A stretch of 64,000 nt of DNA, taken from contig NZ_JASHJL010000014.1 in NCBI RefSeq assembly GCF_030733205.1, forward strand, positions 59,464-123,463, read 5' to 3'. This stretch comes from Mameliella sp. MMSF_3455. GTDB taxonomy: Bacteria > Pseudomonadota > Alphaproteobacteria > Rhodobacterales > Rhodobacteraceae. Made by a program: the position numbers and the translations under genes. The notes beneath the pieces are model-generated. The model made no database searches, was not told the origin of the DNA, and worked only from the letters and a program-made list of their open reading frames with translations. Of this stretch, positions 57,296-64,000 are shown in pieces (the stretch's first letter is position 1; each line of letters begins with the position of its first letter).

Positions 57296-58780
57296 ATGAA
57301 ATGCAACGGGACCGGGACAAGGTTCGGTGTGATAGACGGAGGCGGTCAGGGAAGATCCCTTCATGACCGGATTGCCATGCCCGCGCCGCCCCGGCTGTCG
57401 GCGCCAGAGCTGGCTGCCGACATGGCAGAGCTGTTTGCGCTGGGGCTGGTTCAGGATCTACGCGCGGAAGCGCTGCAAGACCCGCATTGCGCCGTCAGGA
57501 TCGACGGGGCCACGCGGTTCACGATGCATGAACTGCTTTGCGAGCTGCGCAATCTAAGCTGGTTCGATGCCCGCGTGCCGCTTGCCGGGGCCGTGCCGGA
57601 CCGATCGCGTGACGTGCAGCCCGGCCAGATGGATGCCAGCCAGCGTCGGGCCTTGCGCTGCAACGCAGATTACCAGCTGACGTTGGAAACCCTTTTGCGA
57701 GGGGGGGTCGCCCTGCGCGGTGGTGGTCCGGTGCTGTCGGCTTTCTGGGACAGTCACCACATGGAGTCGCGCCCGAAGCGGAACCCCGGCGCATGGCCGT
57801 CCGAGGAAGCGGGGCTCTCGGAATGGATCGGCTGGTGTGTCGAGCATAGCCAGGCCGGTCTGCGCATGCCCTGGGCCGCCGCGCGTCCACAGCAGGACCC
57901 CAGCCTGGGTGACCGCGCCGAGACGCTGCACCTGACTCCGCCCGCGCGTCCCTTCCACAATGCCGCGCTGGTCGCGCTGGCGCGTGGTACGAACATGGCG
58001 CATGGTCTGCCCGGGACCTGGACGGGGTCGCGGCTCTTTGCGCTGATGGCCGAAGGCGAAGCGCTTGCCAGCCGGTTTGCCCTTGCGCAGGTCTCGGAAG
58101 AGGGCCGGATGCCGCGTCCGGCGGTCACGGCGGCGCGGATGACGGTCTGGTTGGGCAGCGAAGAGGGCGCGCGGGCTCCGGAAAGCGAAATCCATCGTGC
58201 GGCGGCAGAGGAGCTTGTCACTGCTGCGCCCAATCTGGTTCACTGGGTTAGCCGGGCGAACCGGGCGCGACGTGGGCCACAGCGGTTTGAAGCGTCGCTG
58301 TTCCTGCCACTGGCTGGCCCAGAGCGGCAGCACCTGACGCCTTCGGATCTGGGCGCGCATGCGGTTGTCGCGGGCGCTCTGGCCACGCTGGTCAAGGCCG
58401 TCTTCGATACGTCGCGGCGGGCCCAGCTTCAGGCGGTCGGACAGGGCGCCCCGGTGCTGGCGCTGGAGGATCAGACCGACCGGCTGGCGGCGAATATCGG
58501 GCTGATGCGATGCGTGACAGGTGGGTACTTCCCGGCCGAGAACATCCAGGATCTGCGCTTGGGGCAGGCCATCGCCCTGCACCTGTTGCGCGACCGGCTA
58601 GAGATGGACAACCGCAGTGCGCAGATGGGCTTTCGCGATTTCGATGGGCAAAGCCTGCAGCTGGTCTCGCATCCGCGCCGGTTCGGACGGGGCTACGCCG
58701 AACTGCGCCGCGATGGTGAGCCGATCGCCTGGCCACAAGAGGCGAGCCATCCGGCGGCGCATCTGACCGCTGTCAGCTAG
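57296..58780 (+). CDS. Unrecognised 494-residue protein of the haloperoxidase-subtilase locus
   Basis: No family was recognised. The protein is soluble, helical and Ala/Arg-rich, with a fairly conserved-looking core: HELLCELRNLSWFDARVPL near 72-90, RPFHNAALVALARGTNMAHGLPGTWTGSRLF near 220-250, and NIQDLRLGQAIALHLLRDRLEMDN near 418-440. His and Asp/Arg clusters are compatible with a peroxidase or other metal enzyme, but no metal motif is certain. AGGGGAAAG precedes the ATG at 57296. It is divergent from the subtilase with a 270-base shared promoter region. Confidence 0.7.
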   Translation: MKCNGTGTRFGVIDGGGQGRSLHDRIAMPAPPRLSAPELAADMAELFALGLVQDLRAEALQDPHCAVRIDGATRFTMHELLCELRNLSWFDARVPLAGAVPDRSRDVQPGQMDASQRRALRCNADYQLTLETLLRGGVALRGGGPVLSAFWDSHHMESRPKRNPGAWPSEEAGLSEWIGWCVEHSQAGLRMPWAAARPQQDPSLGDRAETLHLTPPARPFHNAALVALARGTNMAHGLPGTWTGSRLFALMAEGEALASRFALAQVSEEGRMPRPAVTAARMTVWLGSEEGARAPESEIHRAAAEELVTAAPNLVHWVSRANRARRGPQRFEASLFLPLAGPERQHLTPSDLGAHAVVAGALATLVKAVFDTSRRAQLQAVGQGAPVLALEDQTDRLAANIGLMRCVTGGYFPAENIQDLRLGQAIALHLLRDRLEMDNRSAQMGFRDFDGQSLQLVSHPRRFGRGYAELRRDGEPIAWPQEASHPAAHLTAVS

Positions 58781-58789
58781 GGCAGACGG

Positions 58790-59488
58790 TCAACGCCGGG
58801 CAAACGCCCCGTCCGGCAGGCTGCCCGAAATTTCGAGGATCAACTTGCGCTTGACCGCTTCGGCGAAACTCTCGCGGCTTTCGGCAGTGACGACAAAGGC
58901 GCCTGGTCCGCCGATGATGCGTTCGGAATAAAGCGCCTCTAGCCCGCCATGCGCGCGGCCTGGATCGTCCGGGCGGAGGATGGGCAAGGCATTGATCGTG
59001 ACACCGGCGGCCAGCACCCGGTCGCGCGCCTCGGCAATTGGCGGGCCCGAGTAGGAATTGACGCTGTCGCCGGAAAAGTCGATCACCCGCCGCCAGCCGT
59101 CGAATCCATTGGTGTCCATAAGCCGCAGCGCCTCATCCAGCGCGGCGCCAATCGCGTTGCGCCCGAAGGCCTGGCGTGGTTTTCCCATCAGTTCGGCGGC
59201 GAAACCTGCGGCGCTTTCCGGCCCGTCGATCAGTGTCCAGTCCGCAACGACAGCCTGGTTCGCGGCCCATTCCACATAGGTCACCGCGATATGTCCGTAG
59301 GCCGTGTTCGCGATGGCGGCCAGCACCTCGGGGTCGGTGATCGCCTCGGCGTAGCCCTGTCGCTGGAACAGGATCTCTCTTTGGTCAATGCTGCCTGAGG
59401 CATCCGCCAGCAAGACCAGTTCCAGATCCGTGTCCCGGGCCTGTGCCGCCGCGGCCCAGACCAGCATCACCACCAGGATCATCCGCAT
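58790..59488 (-). CDS. DUF1194-type secreted von Willebrand factor A protein
   Basis: A 232-residue periplasmic protein. The signal peptide is MRMILVVMLVWAAAAQA. The vWA domain follows directly, with a full MIDAS start (LADASGSID: D-x-S-x-S, near residue 29), ending with FSGDSVNSYSGPPIAEARDRVLAAGVTINALPI near 140-170. vWA domains bind metal and partner proteins; the role of DUF1194 is unknown. GGAGGG before the ATG at 59488 supports the start. It is divergent from the cytochrome c gene. Confidence 0.85.
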   Translation of the reverse strand: MRMILVVMLVWAAAAQARDTDLELVLLADASGSIDQREILFQRQGYAEAITDPEVLAAIANTAYGHIAVTYVEWAANQAVVADWTLIDGPESAAGFAAELMGKPRQAFGRNAIGAALDEALRLMDTNGFDGWRRVIDFSGDSVNSYSGPPIAEARDRVLAAGVTINALPILRPDDPGRAHGGLEALYSERIIGGPGAFVVTAESRESFAEAVKRKLILEISGSLPDGAFARR

Positions 59489-59610
59489 CGGCGCCCTCCA
59501 TTTTTGGTTGAGATAGGGCGGGTGGATACCTTGCCCATATTGACCCGCATCATGTTCCCGTCTTTTGGGCTGTGGCAGAGTCACGACACTGCCGAACAGG
59601 AGGATACGCC

Positions 59611-60015
59611 ATGATCGCACGCCTTGCCCTGCTGAGTCTGATCGCCGCGCCCGCATTCGCCCAGGACGCCGATATAGGCCGCGCGCATTTCTACACCCAT
59701 TGCGCCACCTGCCACGGGCTGGAAGGCAAGGGTGACGGGCCGATGGCGGGAGTCCTGACGATCCCACCCACCAACCTGACCGAACTCACGATCCAGAACG
59801 GAGGCGTCTTTCCCTTGGCACGGGTTGTCCAGCGGATCGACGGGCGTGACCCGTTGGTGGCGCATGGGTCGCCGATGCCGGTCTTTGGGGATTTCTTCGA
59901 ACGCGCCTTCGACGTGCCGATGAAGACGCATACAGGCCAACCCATCCTGACATCCCAGCCAGTGGTGGATCTGGTCGCCTATCTGATGGAGCTTCAGCGG
60001 ATCGAGCAGGACTAG
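59611..60015 (+). CDS. Small exported cytochrome c
   Basis: A 134-residue class I cytochrome c. A signal peptide (residues 1-18) ends PAFAQ. The haem motif is CATCH (C31, C34, H35); the sixth ligand could be the Met in GSPMPVFGD near 94 or a later Met. Only one haem site is seen. AGGAGG before the ATG at 59611 sets the start. Its last four bases overlap the end of the opposite-strand lipoprotein gene. Its electron partner is unknown. Confidence 0.9.
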   Translation: MIARLALLSLIAAPAFAQDADIGRAHFYTHCATCHGLEGKGDGPMAGVLTIPPTNLTELTIQNGGVFPLARVVQRIDGRDPLVAHGSPMPVFGDFFERAFDVPMKTHTGQPILTSQPVVDLVAYLMELQRIEQD

Positions 60016-60707
60016 CCGCCGCTATTGCGGCAGATGCCCCTTGTCTGTGCTCCTTTCCAGGGCAGGATCACATTGGGTCGGTCGATGACCGCATCCAGCC
60101 GGTCGACGGGCATGTATTTCCCGATCATCCCCCGCAGCCGCGCCGTGCGCGGCGCGTTCGGGTCCAGCAGGCGACAGCAGACGTATTCCTCGACGATGCT
60201 GCCCTGCTGTTCATAGCCGAAGGACAGGAAATCCCGCGTCTCTTCCGTGTCGAAAAGATAGGGGTCTTTCGAGACGCTGTGTTCCTGTGCCGCCTTGAGA
60301 GGGTGGTAGCCCGTCAGCTTGCGGTTCTGCCACTGCCAGACATGGGTCGCCTCATGTGCAAAAAGCATCGCGTCGAAAAGGTCGATCTGGTCGGGGTAGC
60401 CGGCCAGAAAATCCTCCCGGTACACGTCATCCCGCAGCAGTACCTTGTTGAACAGAACCGTGGCCGCGGGGGAGACGGTGACGGTGCGGGCCTGCTTGAT
60501 CGGCGGCCAGATGCGTTCCTGGCAGGTTGTGCGTGGGCGAACGGGCATTTCGTAGGTGACCGCGCCCGCCGGGTTGCCATCAACCAGACGGATCCTTTTC
60601 GGGTCCAAGTCGTCGCCGTGAAAGGCGCGCAGAAAGGCGGTCTCGTTCGGCGTGGCGGAGCGGCCGCAGGCGGCCAGGATCAAAAGGGCAAAAAAGGCAA
60701 TGCGCAT
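60012..60707 (-). CDS. Lipoprotein with an HExxH metalloprotease-like motif
   Basis: A 231-residue lipoprotein: the signal peptide MRIAFFALLILAAC ends in the lipobox (LAAC) at C14. Near residue 120 lies FAHEATHVWQWQ, matching the HExxH zinc-protease core and resembling the H-E-x-x-H-x-x-Q pattern of DUF4157-like proteins. Several Cys are present (CQERIWPP, CCRLLDP), suggesting disulfides. Whether it is proteolytic is unknown. The start is set by the lipobox position and not by a clear ribosome site. Confidence 0.7.
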   Translation of the reverse strand: MRIAFFALLILAACGRSATPNETAFLRAFHGDDLDPKRIRLVDGNPAGAVTYEMPVRPRTTCQERIWPPIKQARTVTVSPAATVLFNKVLLRDDVYREDFLAGYPDQIDLFDAMLFAHEATHVWQWQNRKLTGYHPLKAAQEHSVSKDPYLFDTEETRDFLSFGYEQQGSIVEEYVCCRLLDPNAPRTARLRGMIGKYMPVDRLDAVIDRPNVILPWKGAQTRGICRNSGG

Positions 60708-60787
60708 GGTGCGAGATTGGCCGCGGCCGGGGCGCTTGGCAAGCGCCAAGAGGCTGACCGTGATGCGGAAAGCGCGTCCAGGGCCGG

Positions 60788-61762
60788 CTATTGCTGTGGC
60801 TGTACCGAGGGATGCGGTTGCGAGCAGTTTCCACGAACCCAGGTCACGTTCGCATCGCAAAGGTCCTGGAACTCTGGCCAGGTCATTTCGTGCGGCGCGG
60901 CGCTGCGCATGGCATCGACGACAAAGCCACCATCAATCCCAAGGTCGTCGGCGAATTGTTCGATTTCCAGGTAGAGGGCGTGATCAAGTGGCAGGGCTTC
61001 GCCACCGGCCGCCAGTTGGTGGAATCCCAGCTTGAAGCGCCAGTTGTCGATGATCCGCATCGAACCGCCCAGGTAGGCCAGTGAACAGGCCGAGGCGCAG
61101 TTTGCGTAAAGGTCGGTCGTATAACCTTTTTCCCGGATCAACCTCGCGGTCTTGATCGCCTCTAGAAACCCGCCGCCCCGGCTGCCGAACATGATGGTCG
61201 TGAAGTTCCCTTGCCGGGTCTTTTCCTCGAACTCTTCGAAAAAGCCTTTTTCGATATCGCCCAGAACGAAAAGAACCCCGGTTTCGACCCGGAACGTGGC
61301 GCTGCGCTGCCAGTTGTCCTGCAAGAGTCCGGCCGGGATCCCCAGGTGTCCGTCGCAGGTCAACGCCCAGGTTTCGCGCTGTTGTTCCGCACCGAGGGCA
61401 AGCATTTCCTGGGAAATGGCGGCCCACTTGCTCAGTGCAATGGCAGATTCCTGGATTCTGTAGGCATCTGTCATGTCCGGAGGCGCGTCATAGTGAGGGC
61501 CATACAATTCGACGTGGTCCGAGATGTCACCGATGTCTAGCAACTCGGCGAGGACCATGCAGCGGAACTCGGCCCTGTCGGCCCGATAAGCGAGAGTTCC
61601 GGCGGGACCCGCGCCTTTCTGCTTGGCTATTTCGGTCAGTTCATCGGCCCTGTCGCGTGCCGTTTCGATGCGCTCTTGCCAGGTTTGGGCCCATGCCGGG
61701 GAAATGATCAGGCAGATGGCGGCGACCCAAATCGACCCAAGCGAAACTAGCTTGTCATACAT
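60788..61762 (-). CDS. Secreted ClpP/crotonase-like protein (COG3904 type), coupled to parE
   Basis: A 324-residue protein with a signal peptide (residues 1-26, KLVSLGSIWVAAICLIISPAWAQ). The second half (about 150-290) matches the COG3904-type ClpP/crotonase-like fold: FTTIMFGSRGGGFLEAIKTARLIREKGYTTDLYANCASACSLAYLGG contains an oxyanion loop and a possible nucleophile Ser in the CASACS segment. These proteins are predicted periplasmic proteases or hydrolases. GGAGGAG lies just before the ATG, inside the end of parE; the ATG overlaps the parE stop by eight bases, so the two genes are translationally coupled. Confidence 0.75.
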   Translation of the reverse strand: MYDKLVSLGSIWVAAICLIISPAWAQTWQERIETARDRADELTEIAKQKGAGPAGTLAYRADRAEFRCMVLAELLDIGDISDHVELYGPHYDAPPDMTDAYRIQESAIALSKWAAISQEMLALGAEQQRETWALTCDGHLGIPAGLLQDNWQRSATFRVETGVLFVLGDIEKGFFEEFEEKTRQGNFTTIMFGSRGGGFLEAIKTARLIREKGYTTDLYANCASACSLAYLGGSMRIIDNWRFKLGFHQLAAGGEALPLDHALYLEIEQFADDLGIDGGFVVDAMRSAAPHEMTWPEFQDLCDANVTWVRGNCSQPHPSVQPQQ

Positions 61763-63713
61763 CCAACTCCTCCACGAAACGTGCATTCTCTTGAATATAC
61801 TGGAATCGCAGCTCGGGCTTCTTGCCCATCAGGCGTTCCACCAAGTCGCCTGTTTCACCCGGTTCGTCCTCGTCGATGGTCACGCGGATCAGGGTGCGGG
61901 TCGCCGGGTCCATCGTGGTTTCTTTCAGGTCTTTGGCGTCCATCTCGCCCAGGCCCTTGAACCGCTGCACGTCGATCTTGCCCTTGCCGCCCAGCCCTTT
62001 GGCCAGCGCGGCCTCCTTGGCGGCGTCATCGGCCACGTAGAGCCGTTTCGCCCCCTGCGTCAGCCGGTACAGCGGTGGGCAGGCAAGGTAGAGGTGCCCC
62101 TTGTCGATCAGCGGGCGCATCTGCGTGTAGAAGAAGGTCATCAAGAGCGCGGCGATATGTGCGCCGTCGACATCCGCGTCGGTCATGATGATGATCTTGT
62201 CATAGCGCAGGTCGTCGATGTTGAACTTGGGGCCCAGTCCGACGCCAAGTGCCTCGCAGAGGTCGCGGATCTCGGCGTTGGACGACAGCTTGTTCGAGGC
62301 GGCGCCGAGCACGTTCAGGATCTTGCCCTTGAGCGGCAAGAGCGCCTGAGTCTCGCGGAAGCGGGCGCCCTTGGCCGAACCGCCGGCCGAATCGCCCTCG
62401 ACGATGAAGATCTCGGTCCCTTCGCGGTTCTTGTTGGTGCAGTCGGTCAGCTTGCCCGGCAGGCGCAGTTTCTTGGTCGCGGACTTGCGGGCGGTTTCCT
62501 TTTCCTGCCGGCGGCGCAGCCGTTCCTCAGCCCGCAGGACAAGGAAATCGAGGATCGCACCGGCAGATTTCGTGTCCGAGGCCAGCCAGTTGTCAAAGTG
62601 GTCGCGGACGGAGTTTTCGACCAGCCGCTGCGCTTCGGTCGTGGCGAGGCGGTCCTTGGTCTGGCCGACGAACTCCGGTTCGCGGATAAAGCAGGAGACC
62701 AGCGCGCAGCCGCCGGTGATCAGGTCGTCCCTGTTGATCTGGCTGGCTTTTTTGTTGTTCACCAGCTCGCCGTAGGCGCGGATGCCCTTGAGGATCGCGG
62801 CCCAGAACCCGGCTTCATGCGTGCCGCCCTCTGGCGTGGGGACGGTGTTACAGTAGCTCTGGATGAAACCGTCGCGCGAGGGCGTCCAGTTGATCGCCCA
62901 TTCCACCTTGCCCGGCGTGCCGAATTTCTCCTTGAAATCCACGATGCCGGAAAAGGGTTTGTCGGCATAGGTGGAGGCGCTGCCCAGGGTCTCCACCAGG
63001 TAATCCGACAGGCCGCCGGGGAAGTGGAAAGTCGCCTCGGTGGGCGTGTCGCCGTCTTCGATCTCGGTCTTCCAGCGGATCTCGACACCACTGAAAAGAT
63101 AGGCCTTGGACCGCACCATCTTGAACAGGCGGGAGGGTTTAAACCTATGATGTCCAAAGATTTCTTCGTCGGCGTGGAAGGTGACTGTGGTGCCGCGGCG
63201 GTTCGGGGCCTGGCCGACCTTTGCGACCGGGCCAAGGGGAATCCCGCGCGAAAAACGCTGTTCGTACAGCTCCTTGTTGCGGGCGACCTGGACGACCATG
63301 CTGTCGGAAAGCGCGTTGACGACCGAGGCGCCGACACCGTGCAGACCACCGGAGGTCTCATAGGCCTTGCCCGAGAACTTGCCGCCCGCGTGCAGGGTGC
63401 AAAGGATCACCTCGAGCGCGGATTTGCCGGGGAACTTGGGGTGCGGGTCGATCGGGATGCCGCGGCCGTTGTCCCTGATTTCAATGGAGAAATCCGAATG
63501 TAGCGTGACCTCGATCCGGTTGGCGTGGCCGGCCACCGCCTCGTCCATCGAGTTGTCCAGGACCTCGGCCACGAGGTGATGCAGGGCGCGGTCGTCGGTG
63601 CCGCCGATATACATCCCCGGGCGTTTGCGCACGGGTTCCAGCCCCTCGAGCACCTCGATGGAAGAGGCGTCATACTCGGGCTGTGCGGCGGAATGGAGGA
63701 GATCGTCGGCCAT
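61755..63713 (-). CDS. parE: DNA topoisomerase IV subunit B
   Basis: A 652-residue ATPase subunit that with ParC decatenates replicated chromosomes. The GHKL ATP site includes VLDNSMDEAVAGHA (residues 52-65), DNGRGIPID, and GGLHGVGASVVNAL. The TOPRIM domain has VEGDSAGGSAKGARF near 420-435 and DADVDGAHIAALL. The ending MGKKPELRFQYIQENARFVEELDV is typical of ParE rather than GyrB, which has a longer C-terminus here. The start at 63713 (MADDLLHSA) is supported by context. Confidence 0.96.
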   Translation of the reverse strand: MADDLLHSAAQPEYDASSIEVLEGLEPVRKRPGMYIGGTDDRALHHLVAEVLDNSMDEAVAGHANRIEVTLHSDFSIEIRDNGRGIPIDPHPKFPGKSALEVILCTLHAGGKFSGKAYETSGGLHGVGASVVNALSDSMVVQVARNKELYEQRFSRGIPLGPVAKVGQAPNRRGTTVTFHADEEIFGHHRFKPSRLFKMVRSKAYLFSGVEIRWKTEIEDGDTPTEATFHFPGGLSDYLVETLGSASTYADKPFSGIVDFKEKFGTPGKVEWAINWTPSRDGFIQSYCNTVPTPEGGTHEAGFWAAILKGIRAYGELVNNKKASQINRDDLITGGCALVSCFIREPEFVGQTKDRLATTEAQRLVENSVRDHFDNWLASDTKSAGAILDFLVLRAEERLRRRQEKETARKSATKKLRLPGKLTDCTNKNREGTEIFIVEGDSAGGSAKGARFRETQALLPLKGKILNVLGAASNKLSSNAEIRDLCEALGVGLGPKFNIDDLRYDKIIIMTDADVDGAHIAALLMTFFYTQMRPLIDKGHLYLACPPLYRLTQGAKRLYVADDAAKEAALAKGLGGKGKIDVQRFKGLGEMDAKDLKETTMDPATRTLIRVTIDEDEPGETGDLVERLMGKKPELRFQYIQENARFVEELDV

Positions 63714-63886
63714 GTGCGTGCTCGGTTTGTTCTGATTGGTTGGCGGCGATTATGGCAGAGCGTCCCGCCCGGGTAAACGGGGCGCGCGATTGGGTTAAGG
63801 CACCGTGCCTTGGGGGAGGCAACGGGGAGAGCCTACCATATCTTGCGGTGATGCGGGACTCGGAGTGGGGGCCCTGGGGCGGCCGG

Positions 63887-63936
63887 TTTGTACGTTTTGT
63901 ACGTTTTGTACGCCGATTCCAGCATTTTGTACAAAA
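63887..63936. repeat. TTTTGTACG iterons and a TTTTGTACAAAA palindrome at the window edge
   Basis: TTTGTACG (63887-63894) and two copies of TTTTGTACG (63895-63903, 63904-63912) run head to tail, and 12 bases further lies the perfect palindrome TTTTGTACAAAA (63925-63936). The sites share the core TTTTGTAC. This is the pattern of an operator or replication-type iteron. It lies upstream of parE and of whatever gene begins beyond the window. Confidence 0.85.
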
Positions 63937-64000
63937 CGCGGGCCGGGGTTTGGATGACGTTGCAGGAGATTTGGTTAATCGGGGTGTTTTTGGGGCAAGG

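Overview
The window looks like chromosome from a marine alphaproteobacterium of the Rhodobacterales (roseobacter group). The evidence is a GC-rich, strongly codon-biased sequence; a CcrM-type GANTC methyltransferase; HrcA/CIRCE control of groESL; a petABC cytochrome bc1 operon; an FnrL-type regulator with an FNR box elsewhere in the window; an NDUFS4-like complex I accessory subunit; ThiBPQ under a TPP riboswitch; an exosortase E/VPEID-CTERM locus; and an RTX protein ending in a Hint domain. This assignment comes from gene content only.

Layout. 1-8.6 kb: a DMT exporter fragment, lactate dehydrogenase, a DedA protein, groES-groEL, a broken clpS copy, a polymer-forming membrane protein, rnhB and ccrM. 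8.6-17.5 kb: a broken exonuclease end, a double-cupin protein, a DMT exporter, a chemoreceptor, aroC, then a TPP riboswitch with thiB-thiP-thiQ. 17.5-24 kb: petABC, an outer-membrane barrel, a glutathione transferase, and DUF484-xerC. 24-29.1 kb: an atypical response regulator divergent from a UspA-hemerythrin pair with an FNR box, then trxC, small zinc-ribbon, rhodanese and VOC proteins, and a cold shock protein. 29.1-35.3 kb: repeat-bearing spacer, an AT-rich orphan gene, uvrB, NDUFS4-like and MYG1-like genes, a GNAT protein and tRNA-Arg(UCU).

35.3-41.2 kb is the most interesting stretch. Just past the tRNA lies 1.2 kb of AT-richer DNA without a credible gene. It is followed by an 877-residue secreted-type protein with SdrD_B-like domains and a C-terminal domain resembling Gram-positive thioester adhesin domains. 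Next come a 62-residue protein whose C-terminus is a VPEI(D)-CTERM sorting signal, and exosortase E fused to a CPBP protease. Together they look like a self-contained surface-display cassette.

41.4-48.1 kb: an FnrL-type regulator, a three-gene ABC importer of the NMT1/THI5 or nitrate/taurine type, a BadF-type sugar kinase, a zinc-ribbon membrane microprotein and an MltB-type transglycosylase. 48.1-58.8 kb: a large RTX-Hint protein, a SARP-like TPR regulator, a vanadium-haloperoxidase/PAP2 protein with an (NSQ)8 N-terminus, a subtilase and an unrecognised 494-residue protein. The last four may form one functional locus. 58.8-64 kb: a secreted vWA protein, a small cytochrome c, a lipoprotein with an HExxH motif, a ClpP/crotonase-like secreted protein translationally coupled to parE, parE itself, and a cluster of TTTTGTAC repeats at the window edge.
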